Source: Rhodopseudomonas boonkerdii (GTDB lineage Bacteria > Pseudomonadota > Alphaproteobacteria > Rhizobiales > Xanthobacteraceae). Taken from it: a stretch of 64,000 nt of DNA. Shown here in pieces: positions 54,556 through 62,262 of the stretch. Under the pieces are notes generated by a model. That model searched no databases, was not told the origin of the DNA, and was given only the letters and a program-made list of their open reading frames with translations. Every line of letters begins with the position of its first letter. The first letter of the stretch is position 1. The translations under genes were made by a program, and so were the position numbers. The stretch covers positions 4,154,001 through 4,218,000 of the forward strand of contig NZ_CP036537.1 in the NCBI RefSeq assembly GCF_021184025.1, read 5' to 3'.

Positions 54556-54906
54556 TTACGGCTCGCTGGCAAAGCTTAGCACGCCCGCCGGCTTCAAGGT
54601 CTTGGCGTCGAAAGTGCGGATTTCCGTGCGACCACCGATGTCCAGGGTGACCATGATGCGATCTCCGGCGGCGCCGGTCGCAACGATCCTCGCCCCCTTG
54701 GGCAGGGTCGCTGTCGCAGCCGTGGTCACGACGCTTCCCTCGCTGCGGAAAAGGCGGTAGCCGATCACGACCAGCAAGGCGCCGACGCCGAGCGCCGTGG
54801 TGAGCCCGGCGATCAGCATCATGCGGCGAACGCGGGCGATCATCGCGGCCTGTTCGGCTGTGGGTTCGGGCAACGCGTCTGTATTTGTCGCGGCAGGCTG
54901 GGTCAT
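54556..54906 (-). CDS. Small single-span membrane protein next to rluD
   Basis: The 116-residue protein has a polar N-terminus (EPTAEQAAMIARVRRMM) and one membrane span (LIAGLTTALGVGALLVVIGY). A beta-rich periplasmic-like tail follows (PKGARIVATGAAGDRIMVTL). I believe it belongs to a short DUF found beside rluD in Bradyrhizobium relatives (perhaps DUF6476), but I am not sure. It is divergent from rluD with 31 bases between the starts. The function is unknown. Confidence 0.75.
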   Translation of the reverse strand: MTQPAATNTDALPEPTAEQAAMIARVRRMMLIAGLTTALGVGALLVVIGYRLFRSEGSVVTTAATATLPKGARIVATGAAGDRIMVTLDIGGRTEIRTFDAKTLKPAGVLSFASEP

Positions 54907-54937
54907 TGAAGGCTCGTCGAAGAGTAAGGTTTTCGGA

Positions 54938-55948
54938 ATGAACGATCAGCGCGTAGACGTCACCGTCCAGGGCGACGAAGGCTCCAACCGGCTCGATCGC
55001 GTGCTGGCGGTGCGGACCCCTGCGCTGTCGCGCTCGCGGCTGAAAGCCTTGATCCTGGCCGGGCAAGTCACGATCGCCCGCGCCAACCAGAATGCCGCCG
55101 CCGTGCGCGACCCCGCTTATCACGTCAATGCCGGCGATACGATCACAATCGACGTCCCTCCTGCCGCACCTGCCGAGCCGGAAGGCGAGGATATCGCCCT
55201 CGACATCGTGTTCGAGGACGAGGACATCATCGTCATCAACAAGCCCAAGGGCCTGGTCGTGCATCCCGCCGCCGGCCACGAGACCGGCACGCTGGTGAAT
55301 GCCCTGATCGCCCATTGCGGGGCGTCGCTGTCGGGCATCGGCGGCGTGCGGCGGCCGGGCATCGTGCACCGGCTGGACAAGGACACCACGGGGCTCATGG
55401 TCGTCGCCAAGAACGACGCCGCGCATGCCTCGCTGACCGCTCAATTCGCCGATCACGGCCGCACCAACGAGATGCGGCGCGGCTACAAGGCCTTCGCCTG
55501 GGGCGTGCCGAACCGGCCGCGCGGCACCATCGAGGCGCCGATCGACCGCCATCCCCATGCGCGCGAGAAAATGGCGGTGCGCGAGAGCGGCCGCGAGGCG
55601 GTGACGCACTGGACCGTGCTGGAGGAGTTCGCCGATCGCATGGGCCGGCCCGTTGCTTCCCTGCTCGAATGCCAACTCGAGACCGGACGCACCCATCAGA
55701 TCCGCGTCCATCTCGCCCATATCCAGCATCCGCTGATGGGCGATGCCGTCTATGGCCCGCATTTCAAGACCAAGGCCTCGTCGCTGGGACCGCTCAGCAA
55801 GACCGCGCTGGAGGCCCTCGACCGGCAGGCGCTCCATGCTTACTTGCTGGCGCTGGAGCACCCCCGCAGCGGCGAGATTCTGGAATGGACGGCCGAGCTT
55901 CCGGGCGATCTGGCCGTCCTTCGCAACCACCTGGCATTGACAGAATGA
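54938..55948 (+). CDS. rluD: Ribosomal large subunit pseudouridine synthase RluD
   Basis: The 336-residue protein has an N-terminal S4 RNA-binding domain (SNRLDRVLAVRTPALSRSRL, KALILAGQVTI). In the catalytic domain the Asp is in GIVHRLDKDTTGLMVV, with KPKGLVVHPAAGH and ECQLETGRTHQIRVHLAH. It makes pseudouridines at 1911/1915/1917 of 23S rRNA (E. coli numbering). I chose the ATG at 54938; the frame from 54797 overlaps the neighbouring divergent gene. It is followed by rpoH at 56162, the usual order in this group. Confidence 0.95.
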   Translation: MNDQRVDVTVQGDEGSNRLDRVLAVRTPALSRSRLKALILAGQVTIARANQNAAAVRDPAYHVNAGDTITIDVPPAAPAEPEGEDIALDIVFEDEDIIVINKPKGLVVHPAAGHETGTLVNALIAHCGASLSGIGGVRRPGIVHRLDKDTTGLMVVAKNDAAHASLTAQFADHGRTNEMRRGYKAFAWGVPNRPRGTIEAPIDRHPHAREKMAVRESGREAVTHWTVLEEFADRMGRPVASLLECQLETGRTHQIRVHLAHIQHPLMGDAVYGPHFKTKASSLGPLSKTALEALDRQALHAYLLALEHPRSGEILEWTAELPGDLAVLRNHLALTE

Positions 55949-56085
55949 CGCAGATGCATACAAAAATGGTATGTTTTTCAATTTCTTATTCTGCCAACAC
56001 GGCAACGTGACAGAAAATTCACTTCCATACCGATTGGTAAAGGGTGTATGTTGCACCTGCGTCAAGTGAGACGCGGAACATCGCA

Positions 56086-56121
56086 GCCAGGACGGCTTTA
56101 ACAGAGCGTCCGCTGCCTGGC
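56086..56121. promoter_or_regulatory. Stem-loop in the presumed rpoH leader
   Basis: GCCAGG and CCTGGC pair, with inner GACG/CGTC, about 40 bases before the rpoH start. It ends well before the GGAGGG binding site, so it does not cover the site directly. No ROSE-type or fourU thermometer pattern is visible. Confidence 0.35.
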
Positions 56122-56161
56122 CCGCCGCTATCGGGGGCCTGAACACCTGGAGGGCATCGCA

Positions 56162-57061
56162 ATGGCCCGCACAGCTACACTGCCGGTTCTCAACGGAGAA
56201 TCGGGTCTGTCTCGTTACCTCGCCGAGATCCGCAAGTTCCCGATGCTGGAACCGCAAGAGGAATACATGTACGCCAAGCGTTGGCGTGAACATGAGGATC
56301 GCGACGCGGCACATCATCTCGTGACCAGCCATCTTCGGCTCGTTGCCAAGATCGCCATGGGCTATCGCGGCTACGGCCTGCCGATTTCCGAGGTTGTCTC
56401 CGAAGGCAACGTCGGCCTGATGCAGGCGGTGAAACGCTTCGAGCCCGAAAAGGGCTTCCGTCTGGCCACCTACGCCATGTGGTGGATCAAGGCGTCGATT
56501 CAAGAGTACATCCTGCGCTCGTGGTCGCTCGTGAAAATGGGCACGACCGCGAACCAGAAGAAGCTGTTCTTCAACCTGCGTAAGGCGAAGAGCAAGATTT
56601 CCGCCCTGGACGAAGGCGATCTCCGCCCAGACCAGGTCAAGGTTATCGCCACGCGTCTCGGCGTGACGGAACAGGACGTCATCGACATGAACCGCCGCCT
56701 TGGCGGCGACGCGTCGCTCAACGCTCCGATCCGTGACGACGGCGAAGCCGGCGAATGGCAGGACTGGCTGGTCGACAACTCGCCCAACCAGGAAGCCATC
56801 ATGGCGGAGCACGAGGAGCTCGATCATCGCCGTCAGGCGCTGACCGGCGCGATCCAGGTGCTCAACCCGCGCGAACGGCGCATCTTCGAGGCGCGTCGCC
56901 TCGCGGACGAGCCGATGACGCTGGAAGATCTTGCTTCGGAGTTCGGCGTCTCGCGCGAGCGTGTTCGTCAGATCGAGGTCCGCGCCTTCGAGAAGGTGCA
57001 GAGCGCGGTCAAGGGCACGATCGCCAAGCAGGAAGCGGCCGCCCTGGAAGCCGCGCACTGA
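56162..57061 (+). CDS. rpoH: RNA polymerase sigma-32 factor RpoH
   Basis: The 299-residue sigma factor has region 2 (HHLVTSHLRLVAKIAMGYRG, LATYAMWWIKASIQEY) and the diagnostic RpoH box NQKKLFFNLRKAK. Region 4 is EDLASEFGVSRERVRQIEVR. It directs transcription of heat-shock chaperone and protease genes. The start has GGAGGG about 9 bases upstream. It is followed by a strong terminator at 57093. Alphaproteobacteria often have more than one rpoH; this window shows one. Confidence 0.97.
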   Translation: MARTATLPVLNGESGLSRYLAEIRKFPMLEPQEEYMYAKRWREHEDRDAAHHLVTSHLRLVAKIAMGYRGYGLPISEVVSEGNVGLMQAVKRFEPEKGFRLATYAMWWIKASIQEYILRSWSLVKMGTTANQKKLFFNLRKAKSKISALDEGDLRPDQVKVIATRLGVTEQDVIDMNRRLGGDASLNAPIRDDGEAGEWQDWLVDNSPNQEAIMAEHEELDHRRQALTGAIQVLNPRERRIFEARRLADEPMTLEDLASEFGVSRERVRQIEVRAFEKVQSAVKGTIAKQEAAALEAAH

Positions 57062-57092
57062 CAAGCGCGGTCGCGGACACCACGAATACGAA

Positions 57093-57119
57093 AGCCGGCG
57101 GAAACGCCGGCTTTTTTGT
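57093..57119 (+). terminator. Rho-independent terminator of rpoH
   Basis: AAAGCCGGCG and CGCCGGCTTT form 10-base arms around GAAA, followed by a T run. It begins about 32 bases after the rpoH stop. Confidence 0.92.
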
Positions 57120-57217
57120 TGGGAGACGCCTAGCCGTTTGCTCCGCCGCCCCGACCTTCCATGCCGAAGACGTGGGCGAGCGAGAACGGCAGACTGAGAC
57201 CGATGCCCGCCCATCGC

Positions 57218-57625
57218 TCAATTGCTCCGGGCCGCGGCACGCAATTCCTGCAAGCGCCGTTGCGCGGCCTGCTCGATCAACTGCCCGAGCGCGTCCGTTT
57301 CGCCGCGCGCGCGACGTTTGGCCCGCTCATGGTCGAGCGACCGCTTCAGCTTCGCCGCCGCCCGCGCGCGTTCGTGCGGCGTCAACTCGGGCAGCGGACA
57401 CCGCTCGCGCTTCGCCGCGAGACACACTTCGGGATCGTCGCTGCAGCCACGCGCCCGCTGGCAGATCGGCAATCGGCAATACCGCCATTCCTGCGTGACG
57501 TTGCTGAGTTTTTGCAGAATGCCGCGCCAGCACTGGCCCGCCACCTGCGCCTGCGCTTCGTGCCAGGCCTGCCGGCGCAACTCGATATCGTCGGCGTTCT
57601 TGTCCAGAAATTCGGCACGTCCCAT
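57218..57625 (-). CDS. Hypothetical cysteine-containing protein
   Basis: The 135-residue soluble protein is rich in Arg, Ala, Glu and Gln. It has a cysteine-containing centre (YCRLPICQRARGCSDD and VCLAAKRERCP), which could bind a metal, and a helical charged C-terminal part (ERARAAAKLKRSLDHERAKR). It has no signal peptide. It is convergent with rpoH. Similar proteins seem to occur in Bradyrhizobium relatives (from memory), without known function. Confidence 0.65.
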   Translation of the reverse strand: MGRAEFLDKNADDIELRRQAWHEAQAQVAGQCWRGILQKLSNVTQEWRYCRLPICQRARGCSDDPEVCLAAKRERCPLPELTPHERARAAAKLKRSLDHERAKRRARGETDALGQLIEQAAQRRLQELRAAARSN

Positions 57626-57659
57626 CCTTCACTCTCCGTCGCTGTCAAGGTGAATTGAA

Positions 57660-58080
57660 CCGGTCACGCCTCTGCTGTGCCCGCGCCGGTGACGCGTGCG
57701 TGGCGGGCCGGGAAACCTCCCTCCATGAGGGAGGCGGAGCGCCGGAAGGCGCGCCTTGGTAACAGGGCCGCAGCTTGCAGGCAGAAACGTCTGCCCGTAG
57801 CGGCCGCGGAAACGCCTTCCGACGCTCCACCGTGGCGATTTCTGTCCTCGGGACCGTACTTCCGGGTACTGGAAGCTGGTGGTTTCCCACCATCGGACCG
57901 GCTTTCGCCGATCGTCATCCGCACCCGTCCAGCCGGCAAGCGGCAGACCCCCGTAGTGGGGCCGGACGGTGACCCAAGGCCTCCCGAGTGCGTGAGGGAA
58001 CGTCTCCCTCCCGCCCGCAGGCGCCACATCCCCAACCGCGTCGCCGGCGTCCCGACAACGCCCCTCACAGAGGGAGGGGA
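57660..58080. other. Non-coding structured element or dispersed repeat
   Basis: This stretch of about 420 bases is bounded by hairpins: CCTCCCTC-CAT-GAGGGAGG (57716-57734) and CCCCTC-ACA-GAGGGAGGGG (about 58061-58079). It contains further short stems, such as GGTGG-TTT-CCACC near 57881 and ACTTCCGGGTACTGGAAG near 57859. Open frames exist on both strands but none shows a protein family. Its text resembles a sequence I recall as recurring in Bradyrhizobium relatives. Its function is unknown. Confidence 0.45.
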
Positions 58081-58132
58081 CGGATGGGAATATTGTCTAG
58101 GTCGGAGATTTCGTCAAGGATTATTTTCAGCT

Positions 58133-58218
58133 GTAGGGCGGATGAGGCGAAGCCGCCATCCGCCGCCGGCGCTTGCTTTGCAAAGAACGGCGGATGACGC
58201 TGCGCTCATCCGCCCTAC
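58133..58218. repeat. REP palindrome, copy 1
   Basis: GTAGGGCGGATGAG and CTCATCCGCCCTAC are perfect 14-base terminal arms. Inner CATCCGCCG and CGGCGGATG also pair. It ends 17 bases before the RAYT start. Confidence 0.9.
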
Positions 58219-58235
58219 GGCCGCAAGGATCGATC

Positions 58236-58763
58236 ATGCCGAATTACCGTCGCCTGCGCGTCGATGGTGGGAGCTGGTTCTTCACGGTCAATCTGCACGA
58301 CCGGCGGCAGACATTGCTCGTCGATCATGTTGAAGCACTACGCGATGCAGTGACGAATACATGGCGAACAAGACCGTTCGTCATCGATGCGTTCATCGTT
58401 CTTCCCGATCATCTTCACGCGATCTGGACCCTGCCTGACGATGACAGTGATTTTTCAGGCCGCTGGCGATCAATCAAAACCCATTTCACGAAGTCTATGC
58501 CAACGCTGACAACCCGAAACGGCACGACCGCTCGCGGTGAGCGACGCATCTGGCAGCCACGTTTCTGGGAGCACATGATCCGCGACGAGCGCGACTACGA
58601 GAACCATGTGAACTACTGCTATATCAATCCGGTGAAGCACGGGCTGGTAACGCGCGTGGTGGATTGGCCGTATTCGTCGTTTCACCGCGACGTGCGTGCG
58701 GGGATATTTCCGATGGATTGGGCGGGCGATGCTTCAATCACCGGATCGTTTGGAGAGCGCTGA
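58236..58763 (+). CDS. REP-associated tyrosine transposase (RAYT)
   Basis: The 175-residue Y1-type protein has the HUH motif in VLPDHLHAIW (His59 and His61) and the catalytic tyrosine region YCYINPVKHGLV (Tyr127 likely), both typical of TnpA-REP. RAYTs cut REP hairpins as single strands and are thought to spread them. I chose the ATG at 58236; the frame to 58173 runs through the flanking palindrome. The stop is 4 bases before the second palindrome copy. Confidence 0.93.
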   Translation: MPNYRRLRVDGGSWFFTVNLHDRRQTLLVDHVEALRDAVTNTWRTRPFVIDAFIVLPDHLHAIWTLPDDDSDFSGRWRSIKTHFTKSMPTLTTRNGTTARGERRIWQPRFWEHMIRDERDYENHVNYCYINPVKHGLVTRVVDWPYSSFHRDVRAGIFPMDWAGDASITGSFGER

Positions 58764-58766
58764 TCC

Positions 58767-58852
58767 GTAGGGCGGATGAGCGCAGCGTAATCCGCCGTTC
58801 TTCGCCACATGAAGTCGGCCGGCGGATTACGGCTCCGCCTCATCCGCCCTAC
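58767..58852. repeat. REP palindrome, copy 2
   Basis: The terminal arms match those of copy 1, with inner TAATCCGCCG and CGGCGGATTA. It begins 4 bases after the RAYT stop. Confidence 0.9.
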
Positions 58853-58888
58853 AATGCCGGCATCACGAATCATCCCTCGAGGAAACCC

Positions 58889-59317
58889 ATGCGCGCACGT
58901 CTCCGCACTGCCCTTATCGCACTCGCTGCCCTCGCCGCCACGGCCACGATGGCCCATGCCGACAGCGGCACCATCCGCTTCAAGGTGCTCAAGGGCGGCT
59001 GGTTCATCGGCGCATCCGGCGGCTCGGGCGTGCTGACCTTTCGCGGGCGGCAATATCCGCTATCGATCGGCGGCGTGAGCGCAGGCCTCGTGTTCGGCGC
59101 ATCGGAGACACGGCTGGCCGGGCGCGTCAGCAACATCAACCGGCCGTCGGACGTGGCGGGTGTCTATGGCGCCGGCGGCGCCGGAGCAGCGCTCGGCCGC
59201 GGCGTCAGCGCGATCGTACTCACCAATGAAAAAGGCGCGGTGCTGGAGCTGTCGGGCCGGCAGACCGGATTGATGGTGAATGCGGATTTCTCGGGACTGG
59301 CGATTTCACTGCAGTGA
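58889..59317 (+). CDS. Small secreted protein, DUF1134/EipA-like
   Basis: The 142-residue protein has a signal peptide (LRTALIALAALAATATMAHA). The mature part has glycine-rich beta segments (GGSGVLTFRGRQYPLSIGG, VSAGLVFGASETRLAG, GVYGAGGAG) that recall the EipA/DUF1134 fold of alphaproteobacterial envelope proteins. That family is usually longer, so this is a short relative or a distinct family. I chose the ATG at 58889 for the signal peptide. It is between REP copies 2 and 3. Confidence 0.75.
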   Translation: MRARLRTALIALAALAATATMAHADSGTIRFKVLKGGWFIGASGGSGVLTFRGRQYPLSIGGVSAGLVFGASETRLAGRVSNINRPSDVAGVYGAGGAGAALGRGVSAIVLTNEKGAVLELSGRQTGLMVNADFSGLAISLQ

Positions 59318-59323
59318 GAGGCC

Positions 59324-59409
59324 GTAGGGCGGATGAGCCGAAGGCGTCATCCGCCGTTCTTCGCCACAAAAGCTCGGCCGGCGGATGACGCTTCGCTCAT
59401 CCGCCCTAC
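59324..59409. repeat. REP palindrome, copy 3
   Basis: The same terminal arms GTAGGGCGGATGAG and CTCATCCGCCCTAC are present, 6 bases after the secreted-protein stop. There is no transposase beside this copy. Confidence 0.9.
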
Positions 59410-59503
59410 AGCTGTGGCACACTTGCCTGTGTGGAACGTCTTCGCTTCCCTCGACGCCCCGCTCCCGCATTGATAAGCCTCCGCGCAGGAGCGTTGAACC
59501 GGA

Positions 59504-61003
59504 ATGACTATCGCAATCGAGATGGGAAACACGACGGCGGGTGCGCCGGCGTCTCTCGACCTCGAGGAACTGCTGGCGACCCGCCTGCTCGTCCAAGGCA
59601 ATTCCGGTTCCGGAAAATCGCATCTCCTGCGCCGTCTGCTCGAACAGAGCGCGCCGTGGGTGCAGCAGACCATCGTCGATCCCGAGGGCGATTTCGTCTC
59701 GCTGGCGGAGCGCTTCGGCCACCTTGTCATCGACGCCGAGGATCATACGGAACGCGGACTGCAGGCGGCCGGCGAACGCGCGCGCGAGCATCGCGTCTCC
59801 ACGGTGCTCAATCTCGAAGGACTGGACGCCGAGAACCAGATGCGCCGCGCCGCGGCCTTCCTCAACGGCCTGTTCGACGCGCCCAGGGACCACTGGTATC
59901 CGATGCTCGTGGTCGTCGACGAGGCGCAACTGTTCGCGCCGGCGGTGGCCGGCGAAGTCTCCGACGACGCACGAAAACTGTCGCTCGGCGCGATGACCAA
60001 TCTGATGTGCCGCGGCCGCAAACGCGGCCTCGCCGGCATCATCGCCACGCAGCGGCTGGCGAAACTCGCCAAGAACGTCGCGGCGGAAGCGTCGAACTTC
60101 CTGATGGGCCGCACCTTTCTCGATATCGACATGGCGCGCGCCGCCGATCTGCTCGGCATGGAGCGCAAGCAGGCGGAAGCGTTTCGCGATCTCGAACGCG
60201 GGCAGTTCATGGCGCTGGGGCCGGCACTGTCCCGCCGGCCGCTCGGCCTGCGCATCGGGCCCACCGAAACCTCGCCGCGCAATGCGACGCCAAAACTGAT
60301 GCCACTGCCGGAGGCGGCTTCCGAAGAGATGCGCGCGGTGATCTTGGCCGCGCCGCCGCCGGAGACGACCCTGCGCCCGGCACGGCGCGCACCAAGCTCG
60401 CCGGATCTGCTCGGGCAATTGATGGCCGCGCGCGCGGCCGGGCCGGATCTGCGCGCCGAGCCGGAGGCGCCGCCGATGAGCGCCGAGGAAATCGCCGAGC
60501 GGCGCGCGCGCGTCGATCGCGTGCTGCAGGCGCTGCTCTCGGAGCCCGATGCGGGCTTTCGCGCGATCGGCGTGCTGTATCAGGAATTCGTGGTCCGCTG
60601 CCGCATCGAAGGGCTGGGGACCGCGGTGCCCGACATGAACGAGTTCCGCCGCATGCTGACGCATGCGCGCGCCGGCCTCGGCTCCGATCTCGGCGACGAC
60701 AGCGGCTGGCAGGATGTGGCGCTGCGCGCGAGCGTGCTGCCTGACGACATGCAGGGCGTGTTCATGATGATCGCGCGTGCGGCCCGGGAAGGCTGGCCCT
60801 GCCCCGGCGACGCGGCCATCGCCCGCGCCTATGGCTCGCATTCGCTGCGCCGGGCGCGGCGGCTGCTCAGCTATATCGAGGAACAGGGGCTGATCGTGTG
60901 CCAGGTGGACGGCACCGGCAAGCGCATCGTGACGCTGGTGGAACTCGCCTGGGCGACCGCGCCGGGCGATCCGAATGCGGATGAAGCCGCCGCGGCGGAG
61001 TGA
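59504..61003 (+). CDS. HerA-like ATPase
   Basis: The 499-residue protein has Walker A QGNSGSGKSHLLRRL (about residues 31-45), Walker B MLVVVDEAQLF and the HerA-type IIATQRLAKLAKN. HerA/FtsK ATPases are DNA translocases; stand-alone members often act with a nuclease. A low-complexity middle (PPPETTLRPARRAPSSPDL) separates it from a C-terminal winged-helix-like part (RRARRLLSYIEEQGLIVCQV). It lies between REP copies 3 and 4, with an exonuclease gene 112 bases downstream. An AGGAG lies about 13 bases before the ATG. Confidence 0.85.
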   Translation: MTIAIEMGNTTAGAPASLDLEELLATRLLVQGNSGSGKSHLLRRLLEQSAPWVQQTIVDPEGDFVSLAERFGHLVIDAEDHTERGLQAAGERAREHRVSTVLNLEGLDAENQMRRAAAFLNGLFDAPRDHWYPMLVVVDEAQLFAPAVAGEVSDDARKLSLGAMTNLMCRGRKRGLAGIIATQRLAKLAKNVAAEASNFLMGRTFLDIDMARAADLLGMERKQAEAFRDLERGQFMALGPALSRRPLGLRIGPTETSPRNATPKLMPLPEAASEEMRAVILAAPPPETTLRPARRAPSSPDLLGQLMAARAAGPDLRAEPEAPPMSAEEIAERRARVDRVLQALLSEPDAGFRAIGVLYQEFVVRCRIEGLGTAVPDMNEFRRMLTHARAGLGSDLGDDSGWQDVALRASVLPDDMQGVFMMIARAAREGWPCPGDAAIARAYGSHSLRRARRLLSYIEEQGLIVCQVDGTGKRIVTLVELAWATAPGDPNADEAAAAE

Positions 61004-61115
61004 CCTTGTCCCGGCTCTGCGGAGCAACGCTGCGCATTGCACCGCGTCCGGGACACGACCTCTAACCGTGATAGCTTTCATCCAACGCTTCTGATTCGGA
61101 CTGCGCCTCCTTCGC

Positions 61116-62012
61116 ATGCTGCACGACCCTCACAGCCTTGCCGCCATGGCGGAGACGCTCGCTTCCTCGGGCGAGTATCGCATTCTTCGCCGGCTCGTGC
61201 CGCGCAGCGAATTCGCCGACAGCCAGGGCGCCGCCGTGAAGACCGGCATCCTGCTCGATGTGGAGACCACCGGCCTCGACCACACGCGCGACGAGATCAT
61301 CGAACTTGCGATGGTGAAGTTCGACTATCTGCCCGACGGCACCGTCGTCCGCGCCGGCGCAACCTTCAACGCCTTCAACGAGCCGTCGCGGCCGATCCCG
61401 CCCGAGATCGTCGAACTCACGGGGATCACCGACGACATCGTGGCCGGGCACCGCATCGATGCCGATGCGGTGGCGGCTTTCGCCGAAGGCGCTGTCATCG
61501 TCATCGCGCACAATGCCGGCTTCGACCGCAAATTCGCCGAGCGCTACTGGCCGCTGTTCGCAAAAAAGGCCTGGGGCTGCTCGCAGAGCGAGATCGACTG
61601 GCGCAAACACGGCTTCGACGGCACGCGGCTCGGCTATCTCCTCGCCGGCGCGGGCTTCTTTCATCAGGCGCACCGGGCCATCGACGATTGCCACGCGCTG
61701 CTGGAAGTCCTCGCTTTCGAACTGCCGGAGACCGGCAAATCCGCCCTCGCCGCCCTGCTCGACCGCGCGCGACGCAAAACCATGCGGGTATGGGCCGAGC
61801 AATCGCCTTTCGATCTCAAGGACGAACTGAAGCGCCGCGGCTATCGCTGGAGCGACGGCACCGACGGGCGGCCGAAATCCTGGTACATCGATGTCGACGA
61901 GGGCCAGGAGACCGCAGAAATCGAATTTTTGCGCAGCACCATCTATCTCCGCGAGGTCGATCCGCGCGTGCAGGCGTTCGGGGCCATGAACCGGTTTTCG
62001 ACAAGAGCATAA
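61116..62012 (+). CDS. DnaQ-like 3'-5' exonuclease
   Basis: The 298-residue protein has the DEDDh exonuclease motifs: ILLDVETTGLDHTRDEIIEL (ExoI, Asp-Glu), VIAHNAGFDRKFAERY (ExoII) and HRAIDDCHAL (ExoIII, His-Asp). A C-terminal extension (FDLKDELKRRGYRWSDG) is the domain often attached to such exonucleases and may bind nucleic acid. It is not the polymerase III epsilon subunit, which lacks this tail. It is on the same strand as the HerA-like gene. Confidence 0.88.
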   Translation: MLHDPHSLAAMAETLASSGEYRILRRLVPRSEFADSQGAAVKTGILLDVETTGLDHTRDEIIELAMVKFDYLPDGTVVRAGATFNAFNEPSRPIPPEIVELTGITDDIVAGHRIDADAVAAFAEGAVIVIAHNAGFDRKFAERYWPLFAKKAWGCSQSEIDWRKHGFDGTRLGYLLAGAGFFHQAHRAIDDCHALLEVLAFELPETGKSALAALLDRARRKTMRVWAEQSPFDLKDELKRRGYRWSDGTDGRPKSWYIDVDEGQETAEIEFLRSTIYLREVDPRVQAFGAMNRFSTRA

Positions 62013-62022
62013 GCGCTATCCC

Positions 62023-62110
62023 GTAGGGCGGATGAGGCGTAGCCGTCATCCGCCGCGGAGCTTCAACTTTAAACTCGGCCAGCGGATTACGCTTCGCTCA
62101 TCCGCCCTAC
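62023..62110. repeat. REP palindrome, copy 4
   Basis: The terminal arms GTAGGGCGGATGAG and CTCATCCGCCCTAC are identical to the other copies; the loop is diverged (GGAGCTTCAACTTTAAACTC region). It lies 10 bases after the exonuclease stop. Confidence 0.9.
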
Positions 62111-62262
62111 GGCAGGGCTGCAAAAGCGGGCAGATTGCAAGCGTTCTAAGCAATTGTCTTTGCGCGCCCTGGGGTTTATTCACAAACCCGGCGGACCGGA
62201 ACGGGCTCGAGCCTGCCGGTCGTCTTTTCCCAAGAATACCCGCCGCTAGGAAGGAATTCGTC

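Larger units (their letters stand above)
58133..58852. mobile_element. REP-RAYT element (transposase gene flanked by palindromes)
   Basis: A RAYT gene (58236-58763) lies between two copies of the GTAGGGCGGATGAG palindrome at 58133-58218 and 58767-58852. This is the arrangement expected of a domesticated REP-associated transposase with its own REPs. Two more copies occur at 59324 and 62023. Confidence 0.85.

Noticed and set aside
56086..56161. RNA thermometer in the rpoH leader
   Set aside because: The hairpin is clear but does not pair with the ribosome binding site, and no ROSE-like or fourU motif is visible.
53255..57214. Very long minus-strand open frame (about 1319 codons)
   Set aside because: It overlaps the LysR, rluD and rpoH genes on the other strand, which have full conserved motifs. 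The frame is a by-product of high GC and shows no protein family except the short TctC end in another frame.
57629..58333. Several open frames on both strands in the structured region
   Set aside because: No frame has a recognisable domain, signal peptide or good start, and the sequence looks like a non-coding repeat.
59306..61117. Minus-strand open frame of about 600 codons
   Set aside because: It is antisense to the HerA-like ATPase, which has clear Walker motifs.
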